Of a DNA stretch of 61,481 nucleotides, positions 1 to 8,052 are shown in pieces. Positions within the stretch are counted from its first letter, which is position 1. The number at the start of each line of letters is the position of its first letter. Below the pieces are notes generated by a model, which was not told the origin of the DNA, made no database searches, and saw only the letters and a list, made by a program, of their open reading frames with translations. The DNA is taken from the NCBI RefSeq assembly GCF_900112225.1, contig NZ_FOLD01000032.1:1-61481 (forward strand), read 5' to 3'. This DNA is from Massilia yuzhufengensis. GTDB lineage: Bacteria; Pseudomonadota; Gammaproteobacteria; Burkholderiales; Burkholderiaceae_D. Position numbers and translations under genes: made by a program.

Positions 1-31
1 CGGCGTTTGTCAACGTAGTTGTCGCGTCATC

Positions 32-1069
32 TCAAGCTGCGCGTTTTAATGCTTCTGGCCGAATCCGTTCCGGATTCAACCAGACCTGATCGTCCAGTTT
101 CCAGTTCCTGATGCCCCGCGACCAGCGCTGTGGATGGCGGTTTCGAGCATCGTCATAAACCTGCTCCCGGCGTTTCAGGATGGCCGTGTCCTGGCCTGCA
201 TGACGCTGTGCCGGCGTCACGAACTTCAAGCCGCTGTGTTTGTGCTCCTTGTTGTACCAGCGCACGAATTTCTGCGTCCATGCCTGCGCATGTTCCAGGC
301 TTCCGAATGGTTTGTTCGGGTAGTCCGGGCGGTATTTGCAGGTCCTGAACAACGATTCTGCATAGGCGTTGTCGTTGCTCACGCGTGGCCTGCTGAACGA
401 TGGCGCCACACCCAACTGCTCCAGCGTGGCCAACATGGTCGCGCCTTTCATGGCGCTGCCATTGTCCGAATGGAGCACTAGGGGCCGGCCGGCCACGCCC
501 TCTGCCAGACTGGTTCGGCGCATCAGCCGTGACGCCAGTTCCGCCGATTCCGCCACGTGCACCTCATGGCCGACGATCTTGCGGCTGAAGACGTCAAGCA
601 CCATGTACCAGTAGTAGAACTGGCCTTTTACGGCGGCCGGCATCCACGTGATGTCCCAGCTCCACACCTGGTTCGGGCCGGTGGCGCAGTGGCTCGTGAG
701 CACGCGTTCGGAAGGCTTCTTCGCCCGACCTCGGTGATGCTGTTGCGATGCCGCTCTCAGAACCCGGTAAAAGCTCGACTCCGAGGCCATGTACACACCC
801 CGATCGGCCAGCGCCGGTACGATCTGGCTCGGTGGCAGGCTGGCGAATTCCTCGCTGTTGGCAACGGCCAGGATCTCGGCTCGCTCGTCCTCGCTCAGCT
901 TGTTGGCCGGTACTGGACGCACACTGGTGGGACGGCTATCGGCGGCCACGGCATCGTCGCCCTCACGCACCCAGCGCTGGAACGTACGCAGGGTAATGCC
1001 CAGCTCGATACAGGCCGGTGCAAGACGGCTACCCGCTGCCTGTGCCTCACGGATCAACTCGACACACAA
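32..1069 (-). CDS. IS3-family transposase OrfB (DDE catalytic part)
   Basis: The 345-residue frame carries an rve integrase core. The catalytic triad is visible as Asp139 (WSWDITW), Asp202 (HSDNGS) and Glu238 (NAYAESLF). The last two are separated by 35 residues, the classic DDE spacing. An N-terminal HTH-like segment precedes the core. The first listed codon is TTG, but the frame stays open upstream into orfA past an A7G run. The protein is therefore probably made as an OrfAB fusion by -1 frameshifting rather than from its own start. It would catalyse cut-and-paste or circle-mediated transposition of this element. Confidence 0.9.
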   Translation of the reverse strand: MCVELIREAQAAGSRLAPACIELGITLRTFQRWVREGDDAVAADSRPTSVRPVPANKLSEDERAEILAVANSEEFASLPPSQIVPALADRGVYMASESSFYRVLRAASQQHHRGRAKKPSERVLTSHCATGPNQVWSWDITWMPAAVKGQFYYWYMVLDVFSRKIVGHEVHVAESAELASRLMRRTSLAEGVAGRPLVLHSDNGSAMKGATMLATLEQLGVAPSFSRPRVSNDNAYAESLFRTCKYRPDYPNKPFGSLEHAQAWTQKFVRWYNKEHKHSGLKFVTPAQRHAGQDTAILKRREQVYDDARNRHPQRWSRGIRNWKLDDQVWLNPERIRPEALKRAA

Positions 1070-1089
1070 CAGGCGATCTGGGACGCTGA

Positions 1090-1587
1090 TCAGTCTTCCT
1101 CTTTGTCCCCCCAGATCGCCTGGGCTTTTTTTCGCAAGATCAGCAGCGCCGCCGCCTCGGCCAGCGCCTTCTCCTTACGCTGCAAATCCTTCTCCAGTTG
1201 CCGGATGCGCTTCTTGTCCTCCTTCGACTGCACCTGCTGGCCCCGCGTCCGCTGCGTCGTGCCCGCATTTGCGGCCATGCAGGCGGCGCGCCACGTGGCG
1301 ATCTGCTCGGTGAACAGGCCCTTGCGCCGGCAATACTCGGCCAGTTCGCTGGCGTTCAGCGCGGCCGTCTCCAACACCACGGCAAACTTGTCCTCCGAGG
1401 TCCATTGCTCAGCATTTTTCGCACTACCCGGCACCGCTGTTCCTTGATTACGAAGTTGACGGCGCCAAGTATAAAGGGTCTGCTCGGTGATCCCGCTCTC
1501 GCGGGCCAGCTCCGACACCAGCCTGTTCTGGGGCGGCATCATCTGCCGTAGTAGCGCTTCTTTCCGTTCTGCTGAATACTGCTTCAC
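1090..1587 (-). CDS. IS3-family OrfA (HTH, leucine-zipper protein)
   Basis: This 165-residue protein has an N-terminal helix-turn-helix of the transposase_8 type (ELARESGITEQTLYTWRRQL, about residues 25-44). A second HTH-like segment (ELAEYCRRKGLFTEQIATWR) follows, then a charged coiled-coil (about 120-150) typical of OrfA multimerisation. Near its 3' end the minus strand reads GAAAAAAAGCCC (complement of 1126-1132 plus flanks). This A_AAA_AAG slippery heptamer would move ribosomes into the orfB frame, which is the -1 frame here and has no stop between the two. OrfA alone binds the terminal repeats and regulates transposition. Confidence 0.88.
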   Translation of the reverse strand: MKQYSAERKEALLRQMMPPQNRLVSELARESGITEQTLYTWRRQLRNQGTAVPGSAKNAEQWTSEDKFAVVLETAALNASELAEYCRRKGLFTEQIATWRAACMAANAGTTQRTRGQQVQSKEDKKRIRQLEKDLQRKEKALAEAAALLILRKKAQAIWGDKEED

Positions 1588-1799
1588 GCAATCTCTCTTG
1601 CCCGTCCCCGGTATGGTTTTACTTCATCAGGTGACGCGACAACTATTCTGACACCGGGGGGAACACGCAAATACCTCAGTTGTTGATTACTCGAAAAATT
1701 GGCATAAGAAATCGCAGCCATTCATCTATGCCCCCTGTAGGGGGAAGACACAATCATACATGAACACCAGAATTGCGCCATCACCTTGAGGCGAATTTT

Positions 1800-2027
1800 T
1801 TGGAAAAGTCACCAGTAGAATCGTTCGCTGCCGTTCTTAGGGAGCTCCGCATCGAACGTCAGCTTACCCAGGAGGAGCTCGGCTTCCTTTCAGGACTACA
1901 GCGCAAGCACGTGTCCGCCTTAGAGCTGGCTCAGAAGGAGCCTTCACTCTCAACCGTATTTAGACTCGCAAGAGCTCTACAGATCCGCGCCGGCAAGCTT
2001 GTAGAGATGACTGAAGAGCATGGGTAG
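1800..2027 (+). CDS. Small Xre-family HTH regulator
   Basis: A 75-residue protein consisting almost only of a lambda-repressor-like (HTH_3) DNA-binding domain: LRIERQLTQEELGFLSGLQR, followed by SALELAQKEPSLSTVFRLARAL. I prefer the TTG start because GAGG (1788-1791) sits 8 bases upstream. An earlier in-frame TTG at 1773 has no such site. Base composition is less GC-rich than the chromosome further right, and the gene lies between an IS element and a truncated thyA, so it is probably imported DNA. No partner gene (toxin or prophage function) is visible next to it. Targets are unknown. Confidence 0.75.
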   Translation: MEKSPVESFAAVLRELRIERQLTQEELGFLSGLQRKHVSALELAQKEPSLSTVFRLARALQIRAGKLVEMTEEHG

Positions 2028-2174
2028 ACGCGGAAGTTCGGTGCAAAAAAATCAACCGATATTCCTGAAAATTCCCCACAGGAAACTTCCGATAGTTGGG
2101 GTTGCCTAACAAATTACCGTCTGCTGCTAGAATAGTGGTCTGGTTCAAGTCTCTTGATCTCCGACTGTGGATAT

Positions 2175-2195
2175 GTTGGGCGATTCTCGCCCAAC
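2175..2195. repeat. Perfect 9-bp hairpin
   Basis: GTTGGGCGA (2175-2183), a 3-base loop, and the exact complement TCGCCCAAC (2187-2195). No T-run follows on either side, so it is not an obvious terminator. Confidence 0.7.
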
Positions 2196-2198
2196 AGC

Positions 2199-2274
2199 GT
2201 GGGGATAAGCTATGCACGGGGCATGCACAACCTAACCCCCGTTGTGCACACCCCGTACACAGCTTAACGCCCAC
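2199..2274. repeat. Large imperfect inverted repeat
   Basis: The left arm (2199-2231) and right arm (2241-2274) are reverse complements over about 33 bases, with one gap and a handful of mismatches, around a 9-base spacer. The best-conserved blocks are ACGGGG and TGCACAAC. The dyad contains two of the DnaA-box-like words. Confidence 0.7.
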
Positions 2275-2362
2275 TTACCCACAGTAGTCAGCGGCTAATC
2301 ATGCCGCCAAACCGCTATCATCATTGGATATGATTGTCCTCTGACACACCCCAGTCAACTCT

Positions 2363-2674
2363 ATGAGTACAGATTCTGCGTTTAAGCACAATGTGACAAA
2401 ACCCTTCAATATCGCCTCGTATGCCATCCTGACCCACATGATGGCGCAGCAGGCCGGCCTCGAGGTGGGCGAATTCATCTGGACCGGTGGCGACTGCCAC
2501 CTGTACAGCAACCACCTCGAGCAGGTCGACCTGCAGCTCTCGCGTACGCCGAAGGAACTGCCGCGCCTGATTATCAAGCGCAAACCGGATTCGCTGTTCG
2601 ACTACCGCTTCGAGGATTTCGAGGTGGCAGGCTACGACCCGGAGCCGGGCATCAAGGCGCCTGTTGCAGTGTAG
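2363..2674 (+). pseudogene. thyA: Thymidylate synthase, 5'-truncated remnant
   Basis: From PFNIASYAILTHMMAQQAG (DNA from about 2401) to the C-terminal PGIKAPVAV, the frame is a clean match to the last roughly 90 residues of ThyA, including HLYSNHLEQ and DYRFEDFEVAGYDP. Everything before that is missing, including the catalytic Cys region (PCH) and the folate/dUMP-binding N-terminal two-thirds. The first 13 codons (MSTDSAFKHNVTK) are unrelated. ThyA normally has about 264 residues, so this product cannot be an active synthase. It precedes folA, the usual thyA-folA arrangement, so the break is probably a deletion or insertion that came in from the IS side. Confidence 0.88.
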
Positions 2675-2804
2675 TGTACATACTGCTTGACTTTTTCCTT
2701 GCAAAACGACAACATTTCAGACTTAGAATTACAACGCTTTCCAGAACGGTTACAACGATGCGCATCCCCGCCACGATTTCTCTACGCTTGCCGGTGGCCG
2801 CGTG

Positions 2805-3299
2805 ATGCCGCAGCTCACCCTTGTGGTGGCGATCGATGCCCAGCGCGGCATCGGCGTCGATAACCAGCTGCCCTGGCACCTGCCCGAGGACCTCGCCCAT
2901 TTCAAGCGCGTCACCCTGGGTAAACCGATCGTCATGGGCCGCAAGACCTTCGATTCGATCGGCCGCCCGCTGCCCAAACGCCGCAATATCGTCATCACCC
3001 GCAACGCCAGCTGGTCGCACGAAGGCGTCGAGGTCGCGGGTTCCTTGCAGGCCGCCATCGAGCTGTTGGGCGGCGAGCCGGCCAGCATCATCGGCGGCGC
3101 CCAGGTATTCAACGAGGCGATGGCGCTGGCCGACAGCATGATCGTCACCGAGATCGACCACAGCTTCCGCTGCGACACCTTGTTCCCGCCGATCGACCCT
3201 GCCGTGTGGCGGGAGACCGCGCGCGAGACCCATTTTTCAGAAACGAACGGCTATGGCTATGCCTTCGTGACCTATACCCGCACTGGAGACGAGCAATGA
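2805..3299 (+). CDS. folA: Dihydrofolate reductase
   Basis: A 164-residue type I DHFR that reduces dihydrofolate to tetrahydrofolate with NADPH in the cytosol. Family landmarks are all present: VVAIDAQRGIG, NQLPWHLPEDLAHFK (catalytic acidic residue in the LPED segment), the NADPH-binding MGRKTFDSIGRPLP, and IIGGAQVF. Start is the ATG at 2805; a GTG immediately before it is the alternative. It follows the thyA remnant. Its stop overlaps the next start (ATGA). Losing an active thyA next to folA is notable because ThyA is the main source of dihydrofolate. Confidence 0.95.
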   Translation: MPQLTLVVAIDAQRGIGVDNQLPWHLPEDLAHFKRVTLGKPIVMGRKTFDSIGRPLPKRRNIVITRNASWSHEGVEVAGSLQAAIELLGGEPASIIGGAQVFNEAMALADSMIVTEIDHSFRCDTLFPPIDPAVWRETARETHFSETNGYGYAFVTYTRTGDEQ

Positions 3300-3934
3300 G
3301 CGGCCATACAATCCGTACCCCGGGCACGCGGGGCGGCGACGGTTTCGCCGGCCGGGTCGCGGTGCTGATCGCCCTGCTGGCGACACTGGGCACCATGTTC
3401 GGCTTCATCGGCAGCGCCTCGCACAACAACGCGGCCCTGTACAAGAGCAATGCGGCGATCGAGAAGACCAGCGCGGCCAATGCCTGGGGCCACTACCAGG
3501 CCAAGACCAGCCGCCAGAACCTGGCCGAACTCGCCTCCGGCCTGCCGGGCGTGGACCAGGGCCATTACCGCGAAGAGATCCGCCGCTATGGCCTCGAGAA
3601 GGACGCGATCCGCAAGGAAGCGGAGCGCTTCGAAGGCATCTCGGCCGAATGGAACCTGATGTCCGAGAAGGAGCTGCACCGCCACCGCCAGTGGGCCGCG
3701 GCCTCGGTGGCCCAGCAGATCGCGATCTCGCTGGCCGCCATCACCCTTCTGTCGCGCCGCACCTGGCTGCTCACGCTCACCAGCGCGGTGGCCGCCTTCG
3801 GCGTCACGCTGGCCTTCTTTGCCGCCATCCAGGCCGATCCGATGCCGTTCTCGGCCGGGCCGCTGCTGGCCGCGCTGGGCGCGGCCATCCTCACCGAAGG
3901 CTTCCGCCGCGTCGGGCGGCGCCTGGTCAACTAG
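3296..3934 (+). CDS. DUF4337-family membrane protein
   Basis: A 212-residue protein with an N-terminal membrane segment (about 20-42, VAVLIALLATLGTMFGFIG). A soluble middle part contains the family hallmark NNAALYKSNAAIEKTSAANA and AWGHYQAKTSRQNLAE. Two hydrophobic segments lie near the C-terminus (about 140-190). This arrangement is that of DUF4337, whose function is unknown. ATG overlaps the folA stop by 4 bases, so translation is probably coupled to folA. Nothing in the sequence links it biochemically to folate. Confidence 0.75.
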   Translation: MSGHTIRTPGTRGGDGFAGRVAVLIALLATLGTMFGFIGSASHNNAALYKSNAAIEKTSAANAWGHYQAKTSRQNLAELASGLPGVDQGHYREEIRRYGLEKDAIRKEAERFEGISAEWNLMSEKELHRHRQWAAASVAQQIAISLAAITLLSRRTWLLTLTSAVAAFGVTLAFFAAIQADPMPFSAGPLLAALGAAILTEGFRRVGRRLVN

Positions 3935-4132
3935 AGTGCGACAGACATCGCGCGCAGTGGTTACTCTTGCATGTAATTCAGCGAATTAGCACAGAAGCAA
4001 ACTTGCAAAAATAATTGCACCGGCGCGCGTAATTTCTGCGAAAATCCGTTTCCTCTTTTTCCCGGTGCCGTGGCCGGCGGACAGATCCCTTTGGGTCAGC
4101 CGCTTCCGCGGCGCTTCGCTTTGGAGCTGTCC

Positions 4133-6394
4133 ATGAAATTTCGTTTCCCCATCATCATCATCGACGAGGACTTCCGCTCGGAGAACACTTCCGGTCTCGG
4201 CATCCGCGCACTCGCGGCCGCGATGGAGCAGGAAGGCATGGAAGTGCTCGGCCTGACCAGCTACGGCGACCTGTCGCAGTTCGCCCAGCAGCAGTCGCGC
4301 GCCTCGGCCTTCGTGCTGTCGATCGACGACGAGGAATTCGGTGGCGGCTCCGTCGAAGAGACCGACACCGCATTGACCCGCCTGCGCGCCTTCGTGAAGG
4401 AAATCCGCCACAAGAACGCGGACATCCCGATCTACATCTACGGCGAGACCCGCACCAGCCGCCACATCCCGAACGATGTCCTGAAGGAGCTGCACGGCTT
4501 CATCCACATGTTCGAGGACACCCCGGAATTCGTGGCGCGCCACATCATCCGCGAAGCGAAAGCCTACCTGGACAGCCTGGCGCCGCCCTTCTTCCGCGCG
4601 CTGGTCAACTACGCCTATGACGGCTCCTACTCGTGGCACTGCCCCGGGCACTCGGGCGGCGTGGCTTTCCTGAAGTCGCCGGTCGGCCAGATGTTCCACC
4701 AGTTCTTTGGCGAGAACATGCTGCGCGCCGACGTCTGCAACGCGGTCGAGGAACTCGGCCAGCTGCTCGACCACACCGGCCCGGTCGCCAAGTCCGAGCG
4801 CAACGCCGCCCGCATCTACGGCGCCGACCACTGCTACTTCGTGACCAACGGCACCTCGACCTCGAACAAGATGGTCTGGCACAGCACCGTCGCGCCGGGC
4901 GACATCGTGGTGGTCGACCGCAACTGCCACAAGTCGATCCTGCACTCGATCATCATGTGCGGCGCGATTCCCGTGTTCCTGATGCCGACCCGGAATAACC
5001 TCGGCATCATCGGCCCGATCCCGCTGGAAGAATTCACGCCCGAATCGATTGCACGGAAGATCGAAGCGAATCCGTTCGCGCGCGACGCCGTCAACAAGAA
5101 GCCGCGCATCCTCACCATCACCCAGTCGACCTACGACGGCGTGGTGTACAACGTCGAGACCCTGCGCGAAATGCTGGACGGGAAAATCGACACCCTGCAC
5201 TTCGACGAAGCCTGGCTGCCGCACGCCACCTTCCACAGCTTCTACAAGAACATGCACGCGATCGGCTCGGACCGCCCGCGCGCGAAAGAGTCGATGATCT
5301 TCTCGACCCAGTCGACGCACAAGCTGCTGGCCGGCCTGTCGCAGGCTTCGCAGGTGCTGGTGCGCGAATCGGACACCGTCAAGCTGGACCAGGACGCCTT
5401 CAACGAGGCCTACCTGATGCACACCTCGACCTCGCCCCAGTACTCGATCATCGCGTCCTGCGACGTCGCCGCCGCCATGATGGAAGCGCCGGGCGGCACC
5501 GCGCTGGTGGAGGAATCGATCCTGGAAGCGCTCGATTTCCGCCGCGCCATGAAGAAGGTCGATGCCGAATTCGGCGACGACTGGTGGTTCAAGGTCTGGG
5601 GTCCGGACGTGACCTCGGAAGAAGGCATCGGCGAGCAGGCCGACTGGATGATCCACGCCGAGGACGACTGGCACGGCTTCGGCAAGCTCGCGCCGGGCTT
5701 CAACATGCTCGACCCGATCAAGTCGACCATCGTGACCCCGGGCCTGTCGCTGGACGGGCAGTTCGGCGAGACCGGCATCCCGGCCTCGATCGTGACCAAG
5801 TACCTGGCCGAACACGGCGTGATCATCGAGAAATGCGGGCTGTACTCGTTCTTCATCATGTTCACCATCGGGATCACCAAGGGCCGCTGGAACACGCTGG
5901 TGACGGCGCTGCAGCAGTTCAAGGACGACTACGACCGCAACGCCCCGATGTGGCGCGTGATGCCGCAGTTCGCCGCGGCCAACCCGCGCTACGAGACCCG
6001 CGGCCTGCGCGACCTGTGCACCGAGATCCACCTGATCTACAAGCAGCACGACGTGGCGCGCCTGACCACCGTGATGTACACCTCGGACATGGTGCCTGCC
6101 ATGAAGCCGTCGGACGCCTTCGCCAAGATGGCCCACCGCCAGATCGAGCGCGTCGCGATCGACGAACTGGAAGGGCGCATCACGGCGATCCTGCTGACAC
6201 CTTACCCGCCGGGCATCCCGCTCCTGATTCCGGGCGAGCGTTTCAACAAGACCATCGTGGACTACCTGCGCTTTGCACGCGACTTCAATGAGCGCTTCCC
6301 GGGGTTCGAGACGGATGTGCACGGGCTGGTCAAGCGTGAGGTCGACGGCAAGCGCGGGTATTTCGTGGATTGCGTGCGGCAGGACGCGGTGTAG
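4133..6394 (+). CDS. Orn/Lys/Arg decarboxylase, class I (AdiA-like, probably arginine)
   Basis: A 753-residue PLP-dependent basic amino-acid decarboxylase. Layout: N-terminal receiver-like wing domain (MKFRFPIIIIDEDFRSENTS), the large aminotransferase-fold domain (about 130-540), then the C-terminal domain. The PLP lysine is Lys397 in FSTQSTHKLLAG. HCPGHSGGVAFLKSP and HFDEAWLPHA are family motifs. Length is closest to acid-inducible arginine decarboxylase (about 755) rather than the ornithine or lysine enzymes (about 710), so arginine to agmatine is the best guess, but substrate cannot be proven here. Start is chosen at MKFRF because GGAG (4123-4126) precedes it. No antiporter gene (AdiC/CadB type) is adjacent, so a polyamine role is as likely as acid resistance. 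Confidence 0.9.
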   Translation: MKFRFPIIIIDEDFRSENTSGLGIRALAAAMEQEGMEVLGLTSYGDLSQFAQQQSRASAFVLSIDDEEFGGGSVEETDTALTRLRAFVKEIRHKNADIPIYIYGETRTSRHIPNDVLKELHGFIHMFEDTPEFVARHIIREAKAYLDSLAPPFFRALVNYAYDGSYSWHCPGHSGGVAFLKSPVGQMFHQFFGENMLRADVCNAVEELGQLLDHTGPVAKSERNAARIYGADHCYFVTNGTSTSNKMVWHSTVAPGDIVVVDRNCHKSILHSIIMCGAIPVFLMPTRNNLGIIGPIPLEEFTPESIARKIEANPFARDAVNKKPRILTITQSTYDGVVYNVETLREMLDGKIDTLHFDEAWLPHATFHSFYKNMHAIGSDRPRAKESMIFSTQSTHKLLAGLSQASQVLVRESDTVKLDQDAFNEAYLMHTSTSPQYSIIASCDVAAAMMEAPGGTALVEESILEALDFRRAMKKVDAEFGDDWWFKVWGPDVTSEEGIGEQADWMIHAEDDWHGFGKLAPGFNMLDPIKSTIVTPGLSLDGQFGETGIPASIVTKYLAEHGVIIEKCGLYSFFIMFTIGITKGRWNTLVTALQQFKDDYDRNAPMWRVMPQFAAANPRYETRGLRDLCTEIHLIYKQHDVARLTTVMYTSDMVPAMKPSDAFAKMAHRQIERVAIDELEGRITAILLTPYPPGIPLLIPGERFNKTIVDYLRFARDFNERFPGFETDVHGLVKREVDGKRGYFVDCVRQDAV

Positions 6395-6412
6395 GTTATT
6401 CGCGTAAGTTGG

Positions 6413-6453
6413 GTTCCCGCCTTCGCGGGAACAATGCCACTGGCATTGTTCCC
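6413..6453. repeat. Double palindrome (REP-like)
   Basis: Hairpin GTTCCCGC-CTTC-GCGGGAAC (6413-6432) overlaps a second perfect 13-bp palindrome with a 1-base loop (6427-6453, arms GGGAACAATGCCA and its complement). The two structures are mutually exclusive. It lies between the decarboxylase and sigma-factor genes and resembles hairpins at 31814, 47876 and 61065. Confidence 0.75.
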
Positions 6454-6481
6454 CCCAAGTTGGTTCTGAAACCAAAGCGCC

Positions 6482-7354
6482 ATGGACCCCACCACCCTCT
6501 TCACCACCCTGCGCCCCCGCCTCCAGCGCATCGCCTACCGCATGCTCGGCTCCGTCGCCGACGCCGAAGACGTGGTGCAGGACGCGTGGCTGCGCTGGCA
6601 CGGCGCCGACCATGAAGAAGTACTCCAGCCTGACGCCTGGCTGGTCCGCACCGTCACCCGCCTGTGCCTGGACGTGCTGAAATCCGCCCGCATCAAGCGC
6701 GAAGACTACATCGGCCCCTGGCTGCCCGAACCCTTCATCGACCCCGACAACGAGGACGACGACATCACCCTGCCGCTGATGTTGGCCATGGAGCGCCTGT
6801 CGCCGCTGGAGCGCGCGGCCTTCCTGCTGCATGACGTGTTCGAGCTCGACTTCAACGAGGTCGGCGAGGCGATCGGCCGCGAAAGCGCCGCGGCGCGCCA
6901 GCTGGCCAGCCGCGCCCGCACCCGGGTGCAGGACGCGCGCCCGCGCTTTCCGGTCTCGCGCGAGCAGCAGCAGGACATCGCCAGCGCCTTTTTTGCGGCA
7001 TCGCGCAGCGGGAATGTCGGACAGCTCAAGCAGCTGCTGGCCGATAAGGTGGTGTTCTACGGCGATGGCGGCGGCAAGCGCAACTCGGCGGTCAATCCGA
7101 TCTTCGGGCTGGACAAGGTGGCGCGCCTGCTGGAAGCGCTGGCGCACAAGGCCGGGTGGGATACGGCGCAGGTGCTGTGCGACACGCGCATCGACGGCCT
7201 GCCGGGCCAGGTGAGCGTGGAGAACGACGCCATGCTGCAGACCATCGCGCTGGAAATCGACGGCGGCAAGATCACGGGCATCTACGTCACCCGCAATCCC
7301 GACAAGCTGTGCCACCTCGAGCGCGCCACGCTGCAAAGGATCAGCGACGCTTGA
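6482..7354 (+). CDS. ECF41-type RNA polymerase sigma factor with C-terminal SnoaL-like domain
   Basis: A 290-residue sigma factor. Region 2 (about 5-70) includes RIAYRMLGSVADAEDVVQDAW; region 4 (about 100-155) includes MERLSPLERAAFLLHDVF. A fused SnoaL/NTF2-like domain follows (about 165-290). The two hallmarks of ECF41 are visible in that domain: DGGGK (195-199) and NPDKL (272-276). In this family the extension acts in cis as a built-in regulator instead of a separate anti-sigma factor. ECF41 genes usually sit beside a carboxymuconolactone decarboxylase, oxidoreductase or epimerase-type partner; none is adjacent here. The 3' end overlaps the converging cation-efflux gene by 14 bases. Confidence 0.9.
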   Translation: MDPTTLFTTLRPRLQRIAYRMLGSVADAEDVVQDAWLRWHGADHEEVLQPDAWLVRTVTRLCLDVLKSARIKREDYIGPWLPEPFIDPDNEDDDITLPLMLAMERLSPLERAAFLLHDVFELDFNEVGEAIGRESAAARQLASRARTRVQDARPRFPVSREQQQDIASAFFAASRSGNVGQLKQLLADKVVFYGDGGGKRNSAVNPIFGLDKVARLLEALAHKAGWDTAQVLCDTRIDGLPGQVSVENDAMLQTIALEIDGGKITGIYVTRNPDKLCHLERATLQRISDA

Positions 7355-8000
7355 GTTCCACCGGCGCGCTGGCGACAGGCGCCGCAGCCTGGCGCAGTTC
7401 GCGCCGCGCCTGCCCGATGACGCTCTGCGCCGCCATTAGTCCAAGCAAGCCCATGACGGTGGCCACCAGCAGGTCGGGCAGGCCGCTGCCGGTCTGGAAC
7501 ACGCCGAGCGCCGCGACCAGAACGGCCACGTTGCCGATCGCATCGTTGCGGGTGCACAGCCACACCGAGCGCATATTGGCGTCGCCATTGCGGTAGGCGT
7601 ACAGCAGCACGCCCACCAGGCAGTTGGCGGCCAGGGCGGATGCGCCGATCCAGCCCATCGTGTGCGCCTGCGGCACGGTGCCGCTGCGCAGGTGCCAGAA
7701 CGCGCTGCCCAGCACGAACACGCCATACGCGCCCATGGTCGCGCCCTTGACCAGCGCGGTGCGCGAGCGCCATACAGGCGCCAGCGCCAGGACGAACAGC
7801 GAGATGCCGTAATTGGCGGCGTCGCCCAGGAAGTCGACCGCATCGGCCAGCAGCGCAACCGAGCCCGCCGCCCAGCCGCCGGCGATCTCTACCCCGAACA
7901 TGAGCGCATTGACCCACAGCGCGATCCAGAGGATGCGCCGGTAGCGCGGGTCGACGGGCGGCTGGCCGGGAGAACAGCCGCCGCTGCAGCAGTCGGACAT
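7341..8000 (-). CDS. Cation diffusion facilitator-like metal transporter
   Basis: About 219 residues with a Cys-rich N-terminus (MSDCCSGGCSPGQ), then about five to six hydrophobic segments. The motif DAVDFLGDAANYG matches the zinc/iron-binding H/DxxxD of CDF transporters. It would export a divalent metal (Zn, Co or similar) across the inner membrane in exchange for protons. The usual cytoplasmic C-terminal regulatory domain is missing, a shorter form seen in some proteobacterial members. I start at ATG 8000 because related proteins begin with this Cys motif; ATG 8012 is in frame. It converges on the sigma-factor gene. Confidence 0.82.
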   Translation of the reverse strand: MSDCCSGGCSPGQPPVDPRYRRILWIALWVNALMFGVEIAGGWAAGSVALLADAVDFLGDAANYGISLFVLALAPVWRSRTALVKGATMGAYGVFVLGSAFWHLRSGTVPQAHTMGWIGASALAANCLVGVLLYAYRNGDANMRSVWLCTRNDAIGNVAVLVAALGVFQTGSGLPDLLVATVMGLLGLMAAQSVIGQARRELRQAAAPVASAPVELKRR

Positions 8001-8052
8001 GGGTTTACCCATCAATATGATTCAGTTTTGATGGACTGCCGCCAAAAATGAA

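Larger units (their letters stand above)
8..1653 (-). mobile_element. IS3-family insertion sequence, complete
   Basis: Two overlapping-frame genes (orfA, orfB) are bounded by imperfect terminal inverted repeats. The left end begins TGTCA at 8 and the right end closes TGACA at 1653. Both arms share the core TAGTTGTCGCGTCA (left about 16-29, right about 1634-1647 in reverse). The TG...CA termini and orfA/orfB layout are typical of the IS3 family. The bases just outside (gtt on the left, ccg on the right) do not match, so no target duplication is visible. That fits an old insertion, or a deletion or recombination at one end. Confidence 0.88.
2028..2362. other. Non-coding stretch with inverted repeats and DnaA-box-like words
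   Basis: No convincing coding frame is present. The stretch contains a perfect 9-bp hairpin (2175-2195), a large imperfect inverted repeat (2199-2274), and four 9-mers that each match the DnaA box TTATNCACA at 8 of 9 positions: 2166-2174 (reverse), 2200-2208 (reverse), 2242-2250 and 2275-2283. It could be a remnant of a plasmid or phage origin or a regulatory region. The sequence alone does not decide. Confidence 0.5.

Noticed and set aside
2028..2362. Chromosomal origin of replication
   Set aside because: No dnaA, dnaN or other origin-flanking genes nearby, and the DnaA-like words are all imperfect. Kept only as an origin-like curiosity.
3986..7336. Very long open frame antisense to the decarboxylase and sigma-factor genes
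   Set aside because: It mirrors two genes with clear homology. Its residue pattern (runs of H, R, V, D) is what strongly GC3-biased DNA gives on the complementary strand.
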